NCBI RefSeq assembly: GCF_032062135.1
Contig: NC_092860.1
Coordinates: 68,165,594 to 68,229,593 of the forward strand
From: Pyxicephalus adspersus
Taxonomy: Eukaryota; Chordata; Amphibia; Anura; Pyxicephalidae
Reading direction: 5' to 3'
DNA length: 64,000 nt
Shown: piece by piece, positions 1 through 9,459 of the stretch
Layout: every line of letters starts with the position of its first letter
Position numbering within the stretch: position 1 is the stretch's first letter
The notes under the pieces: model-generated
The model's input: the letters and a program-made list of their open reading frames with translations, nothing else
What the model was told of the DNA's origin: nothing
Database searches by the model: none
Made by a program: the position numbers and the translations under genes

Positions 1-257
1 CTTTTTATAATGTATCTTTTTATGTATCCTTTTACAAAGTATCTCTTTACAATGTATCTTTTTATGTATCCTTTTATAATGTATCTTTTTACATGTGTTT
101 GGAGGCTGTAGAAGCTCTACACAGTGCTGAAACAAACCCGAATTTTTCTCCTATTGACTTTAATGGGATTCGAATTCGAATTTGACCACCCAAATTTTTT
201 TGCTATATTCAGCCGAATAGCTGTCGAATCGAATAGTGAGCTATTCGACCAACACTA
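1..257. mobile_element. End of a hAT-like DNA transposon (cut by window edge)
   Basis: The first 100 bases are short imperfect tandem copies built on TATCTTTTTATGTATCC. The last part (about 120-257) is rich in GAATTCGAA and GAATAG-type palindromic words and ends with a terminus that reads TAGTGTTGGTCGAATAG on the other strand. Internal tandem repeats plus a TAG-type end suggest a non-autonomous hAT-like element. The other end lies before the window, so no target duplication can be checked. The class is an inference. Confidence 0.4.
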
Positions 258-424
258 CTTCCTATATAGCAGCTAGGCAAACCAGAATGACAGGTATACC
301 ACAACAACAGCATCCAGTGCCATACAACACCCCATCACAACATGGGAAAAAGATAGAGAAAATATAGAAAAAAGTTATTCCCTAAATTAAAGATAATTCT
401 ATAAAAAGCATGTAATGAGATGTA

Positions 425-697
425 TGGGGGCAGTATGGTGGCTCAGAGATTATCACACTGGCCTTTGCAGTGCTAGGTCCCAGGTTTGAGTGGGTTTCTT
501 CTGGGTACTCCAGTTTCCTCCCACATCCCAAAAACATGTCGTAAGGTAATTGGCTACCCCCAAAAATTGACCTTAGACTGTATTAAAGACATACGACTAT
601 GTTGGGGACCTTAGATTGTGACATAACTTTAGACTTTGTACAGCGCTGCATATTACGATGGCTCTATATAAATACTGTGTGAAAATAATGATAATGA
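425..697 (+). mobile_element. tRNA-derived SINE (V-SINE-like) with 12-bp target duplication
   Basis: The head resembles a tRNA gene: GGTGGCTCAGAGATTATCAC matches an A box and GGTTTGAGTGG is a decayed B box. The middle contains TTTCCTCCCACATCCCAAAA. The tail TACAGCGCTGCATATTACG, followed by a TATATAAATACTGTG word and ATAATG repeats, is typical of vertebrate tRNA-SINEs with a LINE-like tail. The body is flanked by perfect direct repeats TAATGAGATGTA at 413-424 and 698-709, which defines the insertion exactly. The B box is damaged, so it is probably no longer transcribed. Confidence 0.78.
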
Positions 698-911
698 TAA
701 TGAGATGTAATCAAAATACAAATACAAAAACACCAAATAGTCAAATGGTCAAGATTAGAAAAATCGCCAATTACATTTGATAAAAGCAAACCCTCTTAAT
801 AATTCATCAAATATAATCATTTTTACTATCTCTGTTAATCATAACAGAGTATACTATATGAGTGATTTAAAACACTTTAAACCTTAAATCTAACCCAAAT
901 TTAATTAAGAT

Positions 912-1085
912 ATATCTGCTGCGCACGTGAGCAGTTCTGAGCCCAGGCAAACCCTGCTCTTCCAGATTTATTCAGTATAGCCCCTTCCACCGGCCAATCA
1001 GGAAATAGCCTCCTAATCTCCCTTGGCTATTTAGCTAGCTCAGACATAGCACTCTGTGTTTGTGCAACACGTCTCCACTGTAATG
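912..1085 (+). mobile_element. 5' fragment of a Ty3/gypsy LTR
   Basis: This stretch matches part of the LTR at 14100-14290: TGCTCTTCCAGATTTA, then CTTGGCTATTTA, then TGTGTTTGTGCAAC and GTGTCTCCAC in the same order and spacing. It stops where the minus-strand gypsy LTR starts, so it was probably truncated by that insertion. Family membership is inferred from the shared LTR blocks in this window. Confidence 0.5.
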
Positions 1086-1548
1086 CACGTGGGTGTGGAC
1101 CCACTGTGCCACTGACTGGGTATGCTCCTAAGGGGTGTAACTAATCCGCTACCTGGTCTTCACTAGAGCCTCTGATGGTGAGGATAGGCTTGGGTGCAGG
1201 GTAGCTGCCAGGTGCCACTCCAGAGCGACCCCTAGGTCAGTGGCAGCTGACCAGAGGGGTCAGGGTACATGCAAGCACCGAGGGGGCTTGTGTGGCCAAG
1301 AGGGCGGTGGCAATCAGACAAAGTCCAAAAACAAGATCCGAGGTCAGGGTCAGGTACACAGCAAAGCAAACAGAGGAAGCACCTTTGCCCTAGGAATTTA
1401 GACAAGCTAAAACCTTGAGATTGCTCAGGCAACTTCCTGTAGTAGGAAGTGCCTTTAAATACTAGCAGAGATCCAGCCATAGGCTGTAGAAACAGAGGGT
1501 GTGTATGTGTTGCCTCATAGATGGAGAGACACACCCACGCCACACCCC
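1085..1548 (-). repeat. 3' LTR of the deleted gypsy element
   Basis: On the minus strand it starts TGGCGTGGG, at the point where the RT frame stops, and repeats the sequence found at 3326-3556. The outer part (1085-1300) carries CTCACCATCAGAGGCTCTAG, the word that recurs in every LTR of this family in the window (for example near 14600, 16500 and 34010). The outer edge is estimated from where the unrelated plus-strand LTR fragment ends. Confidence 0.55.
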
Positions 1549-1559
1549 AAAATTGCTAA

Positions 1560-2330
1560 CAGCTTCTCAGGATCCATTTGCAGACCAGTGTCGGATATTA
1601 TGTATCCAAGGAATGGAAGAGAGGATTTCTCAAAGAAACATTTCTCGAACTTGGCATACAGACGATTTTGCCTTAATCTTTGAAGGACCAAACGAACCTG
1701 CTTCTGGTGAGTAGCCAGATCTGGAGAAAAAACAAGGATATCATCAAGATACACTACAACACAGGAATATACCAAATCTCTGAAGATGTCGTTAACAAAC
1801 TCCTGGAACACTGCAGGGGCGTTGCCTAGTCCAAAGGGCATTACCAGGTATTTATAGTGACCGTCACGGGTATTGAAGGCGGTTTTCCACTCATCTTGGC
1901 GAATCCTGATCAGATTGTAGGCCCCACGTAGGTCTAATTTGGAAAAAACTTTAGCTCCCCTAAGGCGGTCAAACAATTCAGGGATTAGGGGAAGCGGGTA
2001 CTTATTTTTTACTGTTATCTTGTTAAAACCCCTGTAGTCGATGCAAGGACGTAGTGAGTCATCTTTCTTCTTCTCAAAGAAGAAACCTGCACCAGCCGGA
2101 GAGGAAGATTTGCGGATAAATCCTCTGTCAAGGTTCTCTTTGATATACTCGGACATGGCTTGAGTCTGCTGGTAAAAGGGGATAGATGCGCCCACGAGGA
2201 GGCGAGGAGCCCGGGACCAAGTCAATAGGACAGTCATACAGCCTGTGAGGGGGTAGCGTCTCAGCCTCCTTTTTATCAAAGACATTCATATAAGCACGAT
2301 AGGCTGCCGGCAGACCCTGGAGATTGGGTG
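1560..2330 (-). pseudogene. Ty3/gypsy reverse transcriptase remnant
   Basis: Minus-strand coding sequence for the RT fingers and palm. Visible blocks are [37 protein letters not shown], the [14 protein letters not shown] motif and the catalytic YLDD at about 1740-1751. After FLGYIISD the frame enters LTR sequence, so the thumb, RNase H and integrase are absent. A frameshift near 2180-2190 separates this frame from the protease frame upstream; the linker to RT (DCPIDL...PRGRIYPL) lies in the other frame. The catalytic aspartates are present, but the protein is truncated and cannot come from one open frame. Confidence 0.85.
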
Positions 2331-2800
2331 GTACCTGTGTTGACCGAGCTGGCGGGACAGAAAGGAGACACTTTCCATGACAGGATGGTCCCCAACGCAG
2401 CACCTCTCCGAACCTCCAGTCAAGGACAGGTTCATGAACACGTAGCCACAGAAGTACCAGAAGGAGGAGATGTGACAGACTTGACAGAACCAGGAACGCA
2501 ATTTCTTCAGAATGAAGTGTTCCCTCCTGTAATTTTACAGGGTCTGTGATACAGTATATGGACTCAGACAGAGCCTTTCCATCGACAGACAATATGGTCA
2601 GAGGCCTCTGTAGGCGTTGAACGGGTATCTGATAACGATCCACTAGGCATTGTTGCAGGAAGTTCCCTGCTGCTCTGGAATTCAGAAGCGCCAGCTGCGT
2701 AAATTGAACATTGCCTAATGACAAGGTTACTGGCAGAGTCAGAGGAGGAGAGGAATAACCTTCACCTAGGGCCGCCTCTCCCACGGACCCTAGGCTCTGA
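2331..2800 (-). pseudogene. Ty3/gypsy aspartic protease remnant
   Basis: Minus-strand frame between gag and RT. The pepsin-like active-site triad, normally D-S/T-G, is read here as N-S-R within ALLNSRAAGNF at about 2674-2682. Two of the three key residues are therefore changed and the enzyme would be inactive. Downstream blocks LPWLR-like (LLWLRVHEPVLDW) and [13 protein letters not shown] are the usual linker to gypsy RT. The end of the frame overlaps the RT linker before the frameshift. Confidence 0.75.
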
Positions 2801-3330
2801 AGTTTCCAGGCTTCAGGGGACAAGTGCGGAGCACATGATCAGAACTACCACAATAGAAACAAAGTCCTTTGGCACGGTGGTGATTGCGCTCCTGTTCAGA
2901 CAGCCTAACCCGATCGACCTGCATGGGCTCAGGGTCTGCTGTCAACATGGGAGGCAGTGTTCTCAAAGCCTGCGGAGGTGAAAATGCCAGATGACAAGGA
3001 CCCCCTTTACGTGCCACTTCTCTGGCACCTTCCTTGCGGAAGGTCCCTAGGAAGGTTTGTAGATCCATTATAACTGGGTGGTTCCTTTCCCAGAGGGGAT
3101 TGATCCAGGCCAGCGCCTCTTCAGTAAGGTGTGACATCAGAAAAGCCACTTTGGCTCGGTCAGAGGCAAATTGGTGAGGTAAAAGTTCAAAATGAAGAGT
3201 ATATTGATTTATGAACCCCCGGCACTGCTTGGGGTCACCATTGAAACGTGGGGGAGCTGAAAGATGAGATCCAGAACCTAGTACGTAGGAAGGAAGCGGG
3301 GCAGGAACTGGAGCAGAGATCAGGCAGCAA
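2801..3330 (-). pseudogene. Ty3/gypsy Gag remnant with zinc knuckle
   Basis: Minus-strand open stretch encoding the C-terminal half of a gypsy Gag. It contains the capsid-like block PPRFNGDPKQCRGFINQ, a conserved MSHLTEEALAWINPLWE block and one CCHC zinc knuckle, CFYCGSSDHVLRTC (C-x2-C-x4-H-x4-C), near the C terminus. Gag binds and packages element RNA. The reading frame continues upstream into LTR-derived sequence up to 3419, so the true Gag N terminus is lost. Confidence 0.85.
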
Positions 3331-3556
3331 TCAGGCAAAAGTCCATAAACATAATCCGAGGTCAGGGTCAGGCGGCAAACAGGCAAAGTCCAAGGGTAAG
3401 TAAACAAGGTCTGGTACACAGCAAAGCAAACAGAGGAAGCACCTTTGCACTAGGAGTTTAGACAAGCTAAAACCTTGAGAATGCTCAGGCAACTTTCTGT
3501 AGTAGTATGGCGTGTATGTGTTGCCTCATAGATGAAGAGAGACACACCCCACGCCA
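3326..3556 (-). repeat. 5' LTR remnant of the deleted gypsy element
   Basis: Direct copy of 1309-1548 with scattered substitutions and a few indels; the words GAGGTCAGGGTCAGG and GTGTTGCCTCATAG are shared. It contains an extra GGCAAACAGGCAAAGTCC segment compared with the other copy. The two copies are clearly diverged, so the insertion is old. Confidence 0.6.
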
Positions 3557-3743
3557 GCTCAAACACCATAGCAAGTCTTCAGCAGGAAGGAAACTCTGGC
3601 ATGGAACACAGGTACTGGGATTACTCTACCTGAAAATAGGATCCGGCGCCTGTGCCTGCAATTAGAAGCAGCAGCGCCAGCACGACCCGCAGGGCTAACA
3701 TCCACTAGTGCCAAGCCCCCTACCTTTTCATAAATCCCGGGAA

Positions 3744-4205
3744 GGTTACGGTCATTTTCAAATAGCCACTACCCTGCAACTTTAAGGCTACTCAGTGTTT
3801 CTTGCGTTTTTCCAATTCATCAGACATTACTCCACGCTGATAGCTCCCATGACTGCACTGACCTGCAAGGATGTTGATCCTAGCATCTTTCTGTCTAACC
3901 ACGATGACGACTGGGTACCTCAGCTACCATGGGTGGAGTTTGCCCACAACAACCATGTCAGCACTAGCACCAAAAAATCCCAATTCTACATTGTCTACAG
4001 CAAACATCCTCGCCTCCCGACTCATGTACCCTGCTCTGCCAAAGTACCTACACTCTGCAAAAAGACTTTATTAGTATCTGGTCTTCTACATAGAAGCCTC
4101 TGAAACATTCAGCTCTCAGACATAAGAATTTTGCAGGTCGGCATCGCACAACTCTTTCCATGTATCTCTGCTAAAACCATTAGTCCTGAATTGCTTTTCT
4201 TGTCC
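3744..4205 (+). pseudogene. Ty3/gypsy pol remnant: RT thumb fused to integrase C-terminus
   Basis: Plus-strand frame (open 3795-4103). It starts with the RT-RNase H junction motif FLAFFQFIRHYSTLIAPMTAL. After about 15 codons it changes directly to the integrase C-terminal block WVPQLPWVEFAHNNHVSTST, followed by FYIVYSKHPRLP. A further block, RHKNFAGRHRT, at about 4115-4150 matches the region before the integrase chromodomain-type tail. About 500 codons (RNase H and integrase core) are missing between the blocks. The orientation is opposite to both neighbouring gypsy copies, so this is a separate insertion. Confidence 0.7.
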
Positions 4206-4440
4206 CTCACCCTTGGCTATACCTGCTCCCGATCCATCATATTTTGGATTTCAAAATTCCTTACAAGAAGTTAATGTACCTGATAGATTGCAAAGGTTTT
4301 GGTCCAGAGGAGAATGTTGGGTTCCAGCTTCAGATGTGTCTGTTCCACAAATGGTCTTAGGTATTCGTCCACTAATTGGCTGGCATTGGAAGAGATGTTA
4401 TCTATGCCAGATACGATTGAGCATCCTTGGGGGGGCATAA
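4206..4440 (-). pseudogene. Penelope-like element reverse transcriptase fragment
   Basis: Minus-strand frame with a Penelope-type RT block: PPQGCSIVSGIDNISSNAS followed by QLVDEYLRPFV. The words IVSGI and LRPFV at this spacing are characteristic of the Penelope-like RT and differ from gypsy or LINE RTs. Only about 80 codons remain, and the fragment continues in other frames to about 4206. It sits between two gypsy pieces, so it either inserted there or was captured between them. Confidence 0.65.
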
Positions 4441-4600
4441 AAAGTTGGTAACTTTGGATTTTTATTGTTCTAAGGGCCAAGGCGCAGAGTCTTCTCCAGT
4501 GCCTCTGATGGTAAGTATGTTGGGCTGCTGGTTACCGCCACGTTGCTGTCCATGGGCACACTAGGGTAGGCAGGATGATGTCCACGGATTTACAGAAGCC
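4441..4600 (-). repeat. Ty3/gypsy LTR fragment joined to integrase
   Basis: On the minus strand it reads GGCGGTAACCAGCAGC, then CCAACATACTTACCATC, then GAGGCACTGGAGAAGACTC and TGCGCCTTGGCCCTT. The same series occurs in the LTRs at 33940-34060 and 16480-16560. It directly follows the truncated integrase of the neighbouring pol remnant, so this gypsy copy also has a deletion from integrase into the LTR. Confidence 0.55.
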
Positions 4601-4960
4601 TTTCCAAAAGTGGGTGGTAAACTGAAACCTGCGGTCAAATACAATGTGTGTTGGCATACCGTAGAGACTAAACATTTAATGGATAAAGATTGGCACCAAC
4701 ACAGCTCCCAATGATAAAGCCGGAAAGGGTACAAAGTGGGCCATCTTGGAAAAGCGATCCATGACTACAAATAACAGTACAGCCATTGGAAGGTGGAAGA
4801 TCTGTAATGAAATCAATGGAAAGGTGACACCAAGGCACCCTGGGTATGGGCAAAGGTAGAAGCAGACCCGCTGGGGCACAGAAAGACGACTTCGTCTGAG
4901 CACAGACAGCACAGGCCTTGACATAGTTTGTCACATCCTTCCAAAAGTTGGGCAACTAGT
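4570..4960 (-). pseudogene. Ty3/gypsy integrase remnant
   Basis: Minus-strand integrase with part of the zinc-binding N-terminal domain ([11 protein letters not shown], the CxxC pair) and the start of the catalytic core ([13 protein letters not shown], carrying the first catalytic Asp). A frameshift near 4740-4760 moves [12 protein letters not shown] into another frame. The second core motif is degraded: the usual S-D-R-G block reads FDRRFQF at about 4610-4640. The sequence then jumps into LTR sequence, so the rest of the core and the C-terminal domain are lost. Confidence 0.8.
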
Positions 4961-5690
4961 ACAGAAGGGAAAGAAATGTGAATGTTCTATGAATGTCCGG
5001 ATGACCAGAAAGTTTGGAATCATGTGCCCATCGTAAAATTCTGGTGTAAAGTTGAAGTGGCAGTAAAGTTTTACCCAGAAGATTAGCGGATTCCTGGATA
5101 GAGGTCAAGGCTAGGATGTGGGCTGGCGGGATGATAAACTCTGGCTCTGCAGCAGTCTTGGAATTCTGTGGGTCAAAGCAGTGAGAAAGAGGGTCAGTTC
5201 GGGAGTTATTGGAACCAGGTTTGAAGGTAATGATAAAATCAAACCGAGAAAAGAATAAAGACCAACGGGCCTGCCGAGGGTTGAGGAAGTGAGCATATTG
5301 TAGATACTGGAGGTTTTTATGGTCAGTAAAAATAGTAACCTTGTGAGGCGAACCTTCCAAGAGGTATTGCCACTCCTCCAGAGCAAGCTTGATGGTTAGG
5401 AACTCCCTGTCCCCAATGGAGTAATTCCTTTCCACTGAGGAGAATTTCCTTGAGAAAAACGCACAGGGGTGTTGCGATCCGGTGGGGGTCTGGAAAAGCT
5501 CCCACTCCGACGGAGGAGTCCTCAACCTCAATGGAGAAGGGCTTGGTGACATAGGGCCTAAGAAGAGCTGGGCCAGAAAAAAAAGCCTTTTTTAGGATAT
5601 GAAAAGCCTCAATAGCCTCAGAGGACCAGTTCCTAATGTCAGCATCCTTCTGGGTCAGTGCCATGATGGGTGCGACCAGCGCGGAGTAAT
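4961..5690 (-). pseudogene. Ty3/gypsy RNase H and tether remnant
   Basis: Two overlapping minus-strand frames cover the domain. The upstream one (5323-5664) has WSSEAIEAFHILKKAF, the entry to RNase H. The downstream one (4956-5552) has the RNase H core blocks FFSRKFSSVERNYSIGDRE, TIFTDHKNLQYL and RQARWSLFFSRFDF, followed by DPLSHCF and the start of the integrase N-terminal domain (HDSKLSGHPDIHRT). At least one frameshift, near 5500, is required between them. RNase H degrades the RNA strand during reverse transcription. Confidence 0.8.
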
Positions 5691-6245
5691 TTCTGATAAA
5701 CTACCAGTAATAGTTTGTAAATCCCAGAAAGCGCTGAGTAGCCTTAAGACCCCTGTGCAGTGGCCAGTTGGAGATAGCAGCAACCTTTTCAGGATCCATG
5801 AAGAGGACTTCTTTAGAAACTTTGTAACCTAGGAAGGGTACCCGAGAAAGTTCGTACAGGCACTTCTCTGCCATTATCTCTCAGCAGTTGTAAGACCAAA
5901 CGGACATGTTGTCTGAGTAGGCAAGTCTGAAAAAAAATCAGAATGTCATCCAAATAGACAACAATGCAGATATAAAAAAGATCTTGAAACACCTCATTAA
6001 CAAAGTTTTGGAAAACAGCCGGGACATTACAGAGACTGAAGGACATCACAAGGTATTCATAATGCCCATCTCTGATGTTAAATGCTGTTTTCCATTCACC
6101 CCCCTCCTTGATCCGAATTGGATTGTGTGCACCTCGGAGGTCTAGCTTAGTAAAGATCTGTGCTCCACGGAGACGGTGAAAGTGAGCGACAGAGGGTAGC
6201 GGTTCTTTATGATAATGGCATTCAGACCACGGTAGGCATATAATA
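5691..6245 (-). pseudogene. Ty3/gypsy reverse transcriptase remnant (second copy)
   Basis: Minus-strand RT beginning abruptly at [16 protein letters not shown] near 6245. [16 protein letters not shown] and [12 protein letters not shown] are read from stop-free pieces. An open frame (5813-6049) has [18 protein letters not shown] and the catalytic YLDD at about 5945-5956, then a frameshift into the thumb. It is more diverged from the copy at 1560-2330 than scattered mutations would explain, so it is a separate insertion or subfamily. Gag and protease are missing on its 5' side, where unrelated AT-rich DNA begins. Confidence 0.8.
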
Positions 6246-6324
6246 ATTCAGCAATTCTCAACGTCCATATTCATTTTTGTATACATGCAGGCACAGATAT
6301 TATGAGAGATAAACCAACACACCA

Positions 6325-7860
6325 ACAACACCTGTGTAAGGTATCTAAGGAACTTACTTTACTATATACTATACTTTACTATCCAAAAACACCCCCAGTA
6401 TTATAAAATTGGCTAGTTTGCAAGGATTAAATTTAAAATGTTGATAAATTATTTGTTTACTTAGATTGCATCATGATCCCCTCCATCTGTGAAGGCTAAA
6501 CATCCGACATGAGCGTTCACGCCCATCTACATATTGGCAGACTACCCTTCTGGTGGTCTGTGGGTGTCCCTCCTTTGCTAGAATAGGACAGATCATTCTG
6601 GAGAGGCAGTACATAAGGGTTTGGCTTTCTTTTCCCTTATCCAATATAGCGCATGTGTTTACGCATCAAGTGTGCAGTATTCTTTATGACGCAGGCTACT
6701 CTGCAATGGATATGGAAACAGCTTCCGCTATCCATGTGGAGGTTCTTGCGCCACGTGAAACGGTCATTTTTTGCCATTTATAATTTATAACATATTTATA
6801 ATGATGATGTTAGGAAATGCTCATCTGGCCGACAACTCGTGCTGTGTACCATCGCAATATAAAACACTTTGTTCTCTCCAAAGATGTCATTTGCAACAGC
6901 CAGGAGAACTAAGATAGCAGCAGCCCCTGCTTCCCTTTAGCCATGCGGCCTGATGGATTTATGGCATCCCCAGCATCCATTGGTAGGCTGTGCACAGCTG
7001 AAGGGGATTTTAGAGGCTGTTCAGCTCCTGACTCAGTCCTGCATTGTCATTGGCTGCTGCCGCTTTATAGCCACTCTGTGCCTGTTATAGCGTCTGCTGG
7101 GCTTACCTGTGTTGGAGTGATTTTTGAGTATTCTGTTACTGACCTGTACCTGTTCCTGACTATCCATTAAACTCTGCCTGGACTGACCTCTGCTTGTGAC
7201 CCGAACTCTGTTTGTGGGTGTCCCTTTGTACTTCGCTTGGTGGACTGTTTTACTGTGTTTTGACCTCCGCTTGTTTTTGGATTTCCTGACATTTTGTACT
7301 CAGTATTTGTGCACTCTGTACTCTGTATTAGTCGGCTCTAGACACCATCCCTTGCCCACCAAGTCCTGGGGGCAACCAAGTGCTGGGAGGCTGAGTGGAG
7401 GCTGCTATAGCCAAAGACTGCAGTGATAGATTGGGAGATTGGTGTCTGGGGAATACTGGTATTGACCCGGGCCTTACAGATGACTGGAGGAACACTTGGA
7501 TTGTGGCAGTTGGAAACTGGACATCTTGGCGTGTGGGCATTGGTTACTTTTTGTACTTTGGAATTGAAAGGGATTTGGGGTATAACTCATTGGAAAAGGT
7601 AAGCCTTTGCACCTATAGTTATACTAGATGTAATTGCCAGTTTTGGGGATACATCTGTTGCTACTAAATTTTATCTAATGCAGGCGCTGTACAACCAAGG
7701 CGATGCGCATAGAAATAAGGTAGACTCTAGTAGCGCTTATTGATTATTATTCCGCTTACTGAATATTTCACTAAGTCCTATGACATGATACATTTATAAT
7801 ACTGGGGGTGTTTTTGGTTGAGTATAGTAGGTTCCTTAGATACTTTACACAGGTGTAGTT
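6325..7860. repeat. Module bounded by long inverted repeats
   Basis: The left arm (about 6325-6406) and right arm (about 7794-7860) are inverted copies. On the left, ACACCTGTGTAAGGTATC and TAAGGAAC are followed by CCAAAAACACCCCCAGTATT and ATAA. On the right the complements appear in reverse order: AATACTGGGGGTGTTTTTGG, then GTTCCTTAGATAC and TTTACACAGGTGT. The left arm has an extra TTACTATATACTATA-like stretch. Between the arms lie 1.4 kb without a recognisable transposase, including an LTR-like stretch. Confidence 0.65.
6960..7450 (+). repeat. LTR-like sequence inside the inverted-repeat module
   Basis: The alternation of CTG/TTG-rich words (CTGACCTGTACCTGTTCCTG, then TCTGCTTGTGACCC, then CCTTGCCCACCAAGTCCTG) has the composition and word content of the other gypsy LTRs in this window read in the same sense. 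No terminal repeat or second copy was found, so the assignment is tentative. Open frames here are not protein-like. Confidence 0.35.
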
Positions 7861-7949
7861 AATGGATTGTTAACATTAGTTTTTTTCACATATGTGGAGT
7901 TTAACTAGGCTCCTCCAAGATGGATTCCAAGTTTATCACAGGGTTATAT

Positions 7950-8640
7950 TGCACGTATCACTATACACATTATGGTAGCAACTCTGTAATTATTTTAAGT
8001 TGTTATTCTTCAATCTGGGTATCCATAACTGACATCTGCTTTGTATTCTGTGCAACCCTTGCAATGGTATCATCCATTTTCTGTTCTATCAAATCAAACC
8101 TTGAACCAAGGCCCTGTAGATCTTGTTTCAGCTCAGATGTGATTACAACTGAGGTCTTAGCCAGCTAATTTCGTATAAACACAGTGAGGTGTTTCAGCAA
8201 TCTTCCTTCTCCTTCAGGTAGGATAGTGCTAGGTGTTATATGATAACTCTCTAGTTGTAAATGGAAGCATGAGGGATTTAATTCCTGGTAATAAGTAAAG
8301 CATTAATGTTAAGATGGCCCCCTCCCTTTAAAGTTGGGAAGTCAGGGCTGCTTATGGCTATGGAAGCCTGGGAGCCTGGGGTCTGGAGAGCAGGTTCCTT
8401 CAATTAACTGGCTGGAGATGCTGGGGGTGATTCATCACGCAGTGTCTGAGATCGGGGATTCTGATCCTTAACTTTGTCTCCTGCCTTGCCCACCATAATC
8501 GCTGGCTCCCTAGTAGGATGAGAACGATCTCTGCTCCAGAAAGAGCTGTTGCCGCTGAGTCCCTGCTGTGTGAGAGCCAAATAGGGAGCCAGAGGGGTGC
8601 TGCGCGACCTAGAGAATTTCCATCAACATTGCCGGCGCAT
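7950..8640 (-). pseudogene. 5' part of an L1/Tx1-type LINE: 5'UTR and ORF1 N-terminus
   Basis: Minus strand. A Met codon at about 8494-8496 starts MVGKAGDKVKDQNP, followed by a Ser/Pro-rich stretch, as in L1 ORF1 N termini. Further on, at about 8170-8000, comes a coiled-coil-like stretch, SELKQDLQGLGSRFDLIEQK, matching the trimerisation helix of L1 ORF1 proteins. Stops interrupt it, and it ends before the RRM domain, next to the inverted-repeat module. The GC-rich 8500-8640 stretch is the likely 5'UTR. Confidence 0.6.
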
Positions 8641-9270
8641 GCACACTCCGTTAAATTAAATTTAAATGGTTTTTGAATTTTGTAAGAATTAATGCCTTAA
8701 AAGTTCCTTTATGGTTTCTTATAAATTTTTTCTTGCAAATTTTCTATGCATATGTATGTAATTTGGGATGTGGCATTTTGTTGATTATTAAGGTGTACTG
8801 GAGCATTTCTCAAATAAAAATAACTACCTTGATTTTTTATTTGAATCAGTTTATATTTGATCAGAGATAGTAAACTGATTTAATTTAAAAAAATGTCATT
8901 TATCTTCAGCCGAGAGCTGACATGCACATGACAATATTCTGACATTAGTAGAGCATTTTGCATAATGCCATGGCAAAAGAGATATATGCATAAATTTTAC
9001 ATAAAACTTTGTATTAGGCTAAGCATTAAATTATAGTTAAAACCATCAAAATGTAATAGCTGTCTTAATGTATGACCAAAGACCAAAGTTTTATGGAATT
9101 ACGAGTAATTAATTGAGAAAAGTGAAAAAAATGGATTACAAATCGTGTTTTCTGGGGAGGGACATCAAAAGGTCGTTCTGATGCCCCAGCACTGTACACA
9201 GTTTTCCTACCATACAAGTTATGAAAGCAACTGTCATTTAGTGAACACATTCAGATGTTGTTTATGAAAA
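8641..9270. other. AT-rich stretch, nothing identified
   Basis: No coding similarity, terminal repeats or tandem structure was recognised. The open frames are short and AT-driven. Confidence 0.5.
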
Positions 9271-9278
9271 ATTTTATA

Positions 9279-9315
9279 GGCCAAACGTGTTTTGCCTAAT
9301 GGCTTCTTCTTTGGG
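9279..9315 (-). ncRNA. Decayed hammerhead-ribozyme-like motif next to a Penelope-like element
   Basis: On the minus strand the order is CCCAAA (stem I arm), GAAGA, AGCC-ATTA-GGC (3-bp stem II with a 4-nt loop), AAAAC, ACG, then TTTGG (stem I arm, pairing with CCAAA). This is the layout of the short type I hammerhead known from Penelope-like elements. The core CTGANGA and GAAA are mutated, so it would not cleave. It lies on the same strand and 3' of the Penelope-like RT at 9460-10330, which supports the reading. Confidence 0.4.
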
Positions 9316-9459
9316 AAATTCAAGACATGTGAGGAATTGCTGCAATGAAGGATAAATAACTTTAATAAGTAATATTCAAAAGTGGGTTTGTAACACTATG
9401 TCAAAAAAAATGTTTTTTTGTGCCTAAATACGGGTATTATGCATTGATAGGCATATGTG

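Larger units (their letters stand above)
1085..3556 (-). mobile_element. Internally deleted Ty3/gypsy element, minus strand
   Basis: Two direct copies of an LTR-like block flank a gag-protease-RT region. One copy is at about 1309-1548 and the other at about 3326-3556. They share GCAAAGCAAACAGAGGAAGC, TTTAGACAAGCTAAAACCTT and GTGTATGTGTTGCCTCATAG. Reading on the minus strand, the order is LTR, gag, protease, reverse transcriptase, LTR. RNase H and integrase are missing: the RT frame runs straight into the 3' LTR near 1575. The 5' LTR copy also lacks the portion corresponding to 1085-1300. The element is a dead deletion derivative. Confidence 0.75.

Noticed and set aside
6680..6780. Possible hammerhead at GTGAAACGGTC near 6757
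   Set aside because: No CTGANGA block at a workable distance upstream and no stem I pairing.
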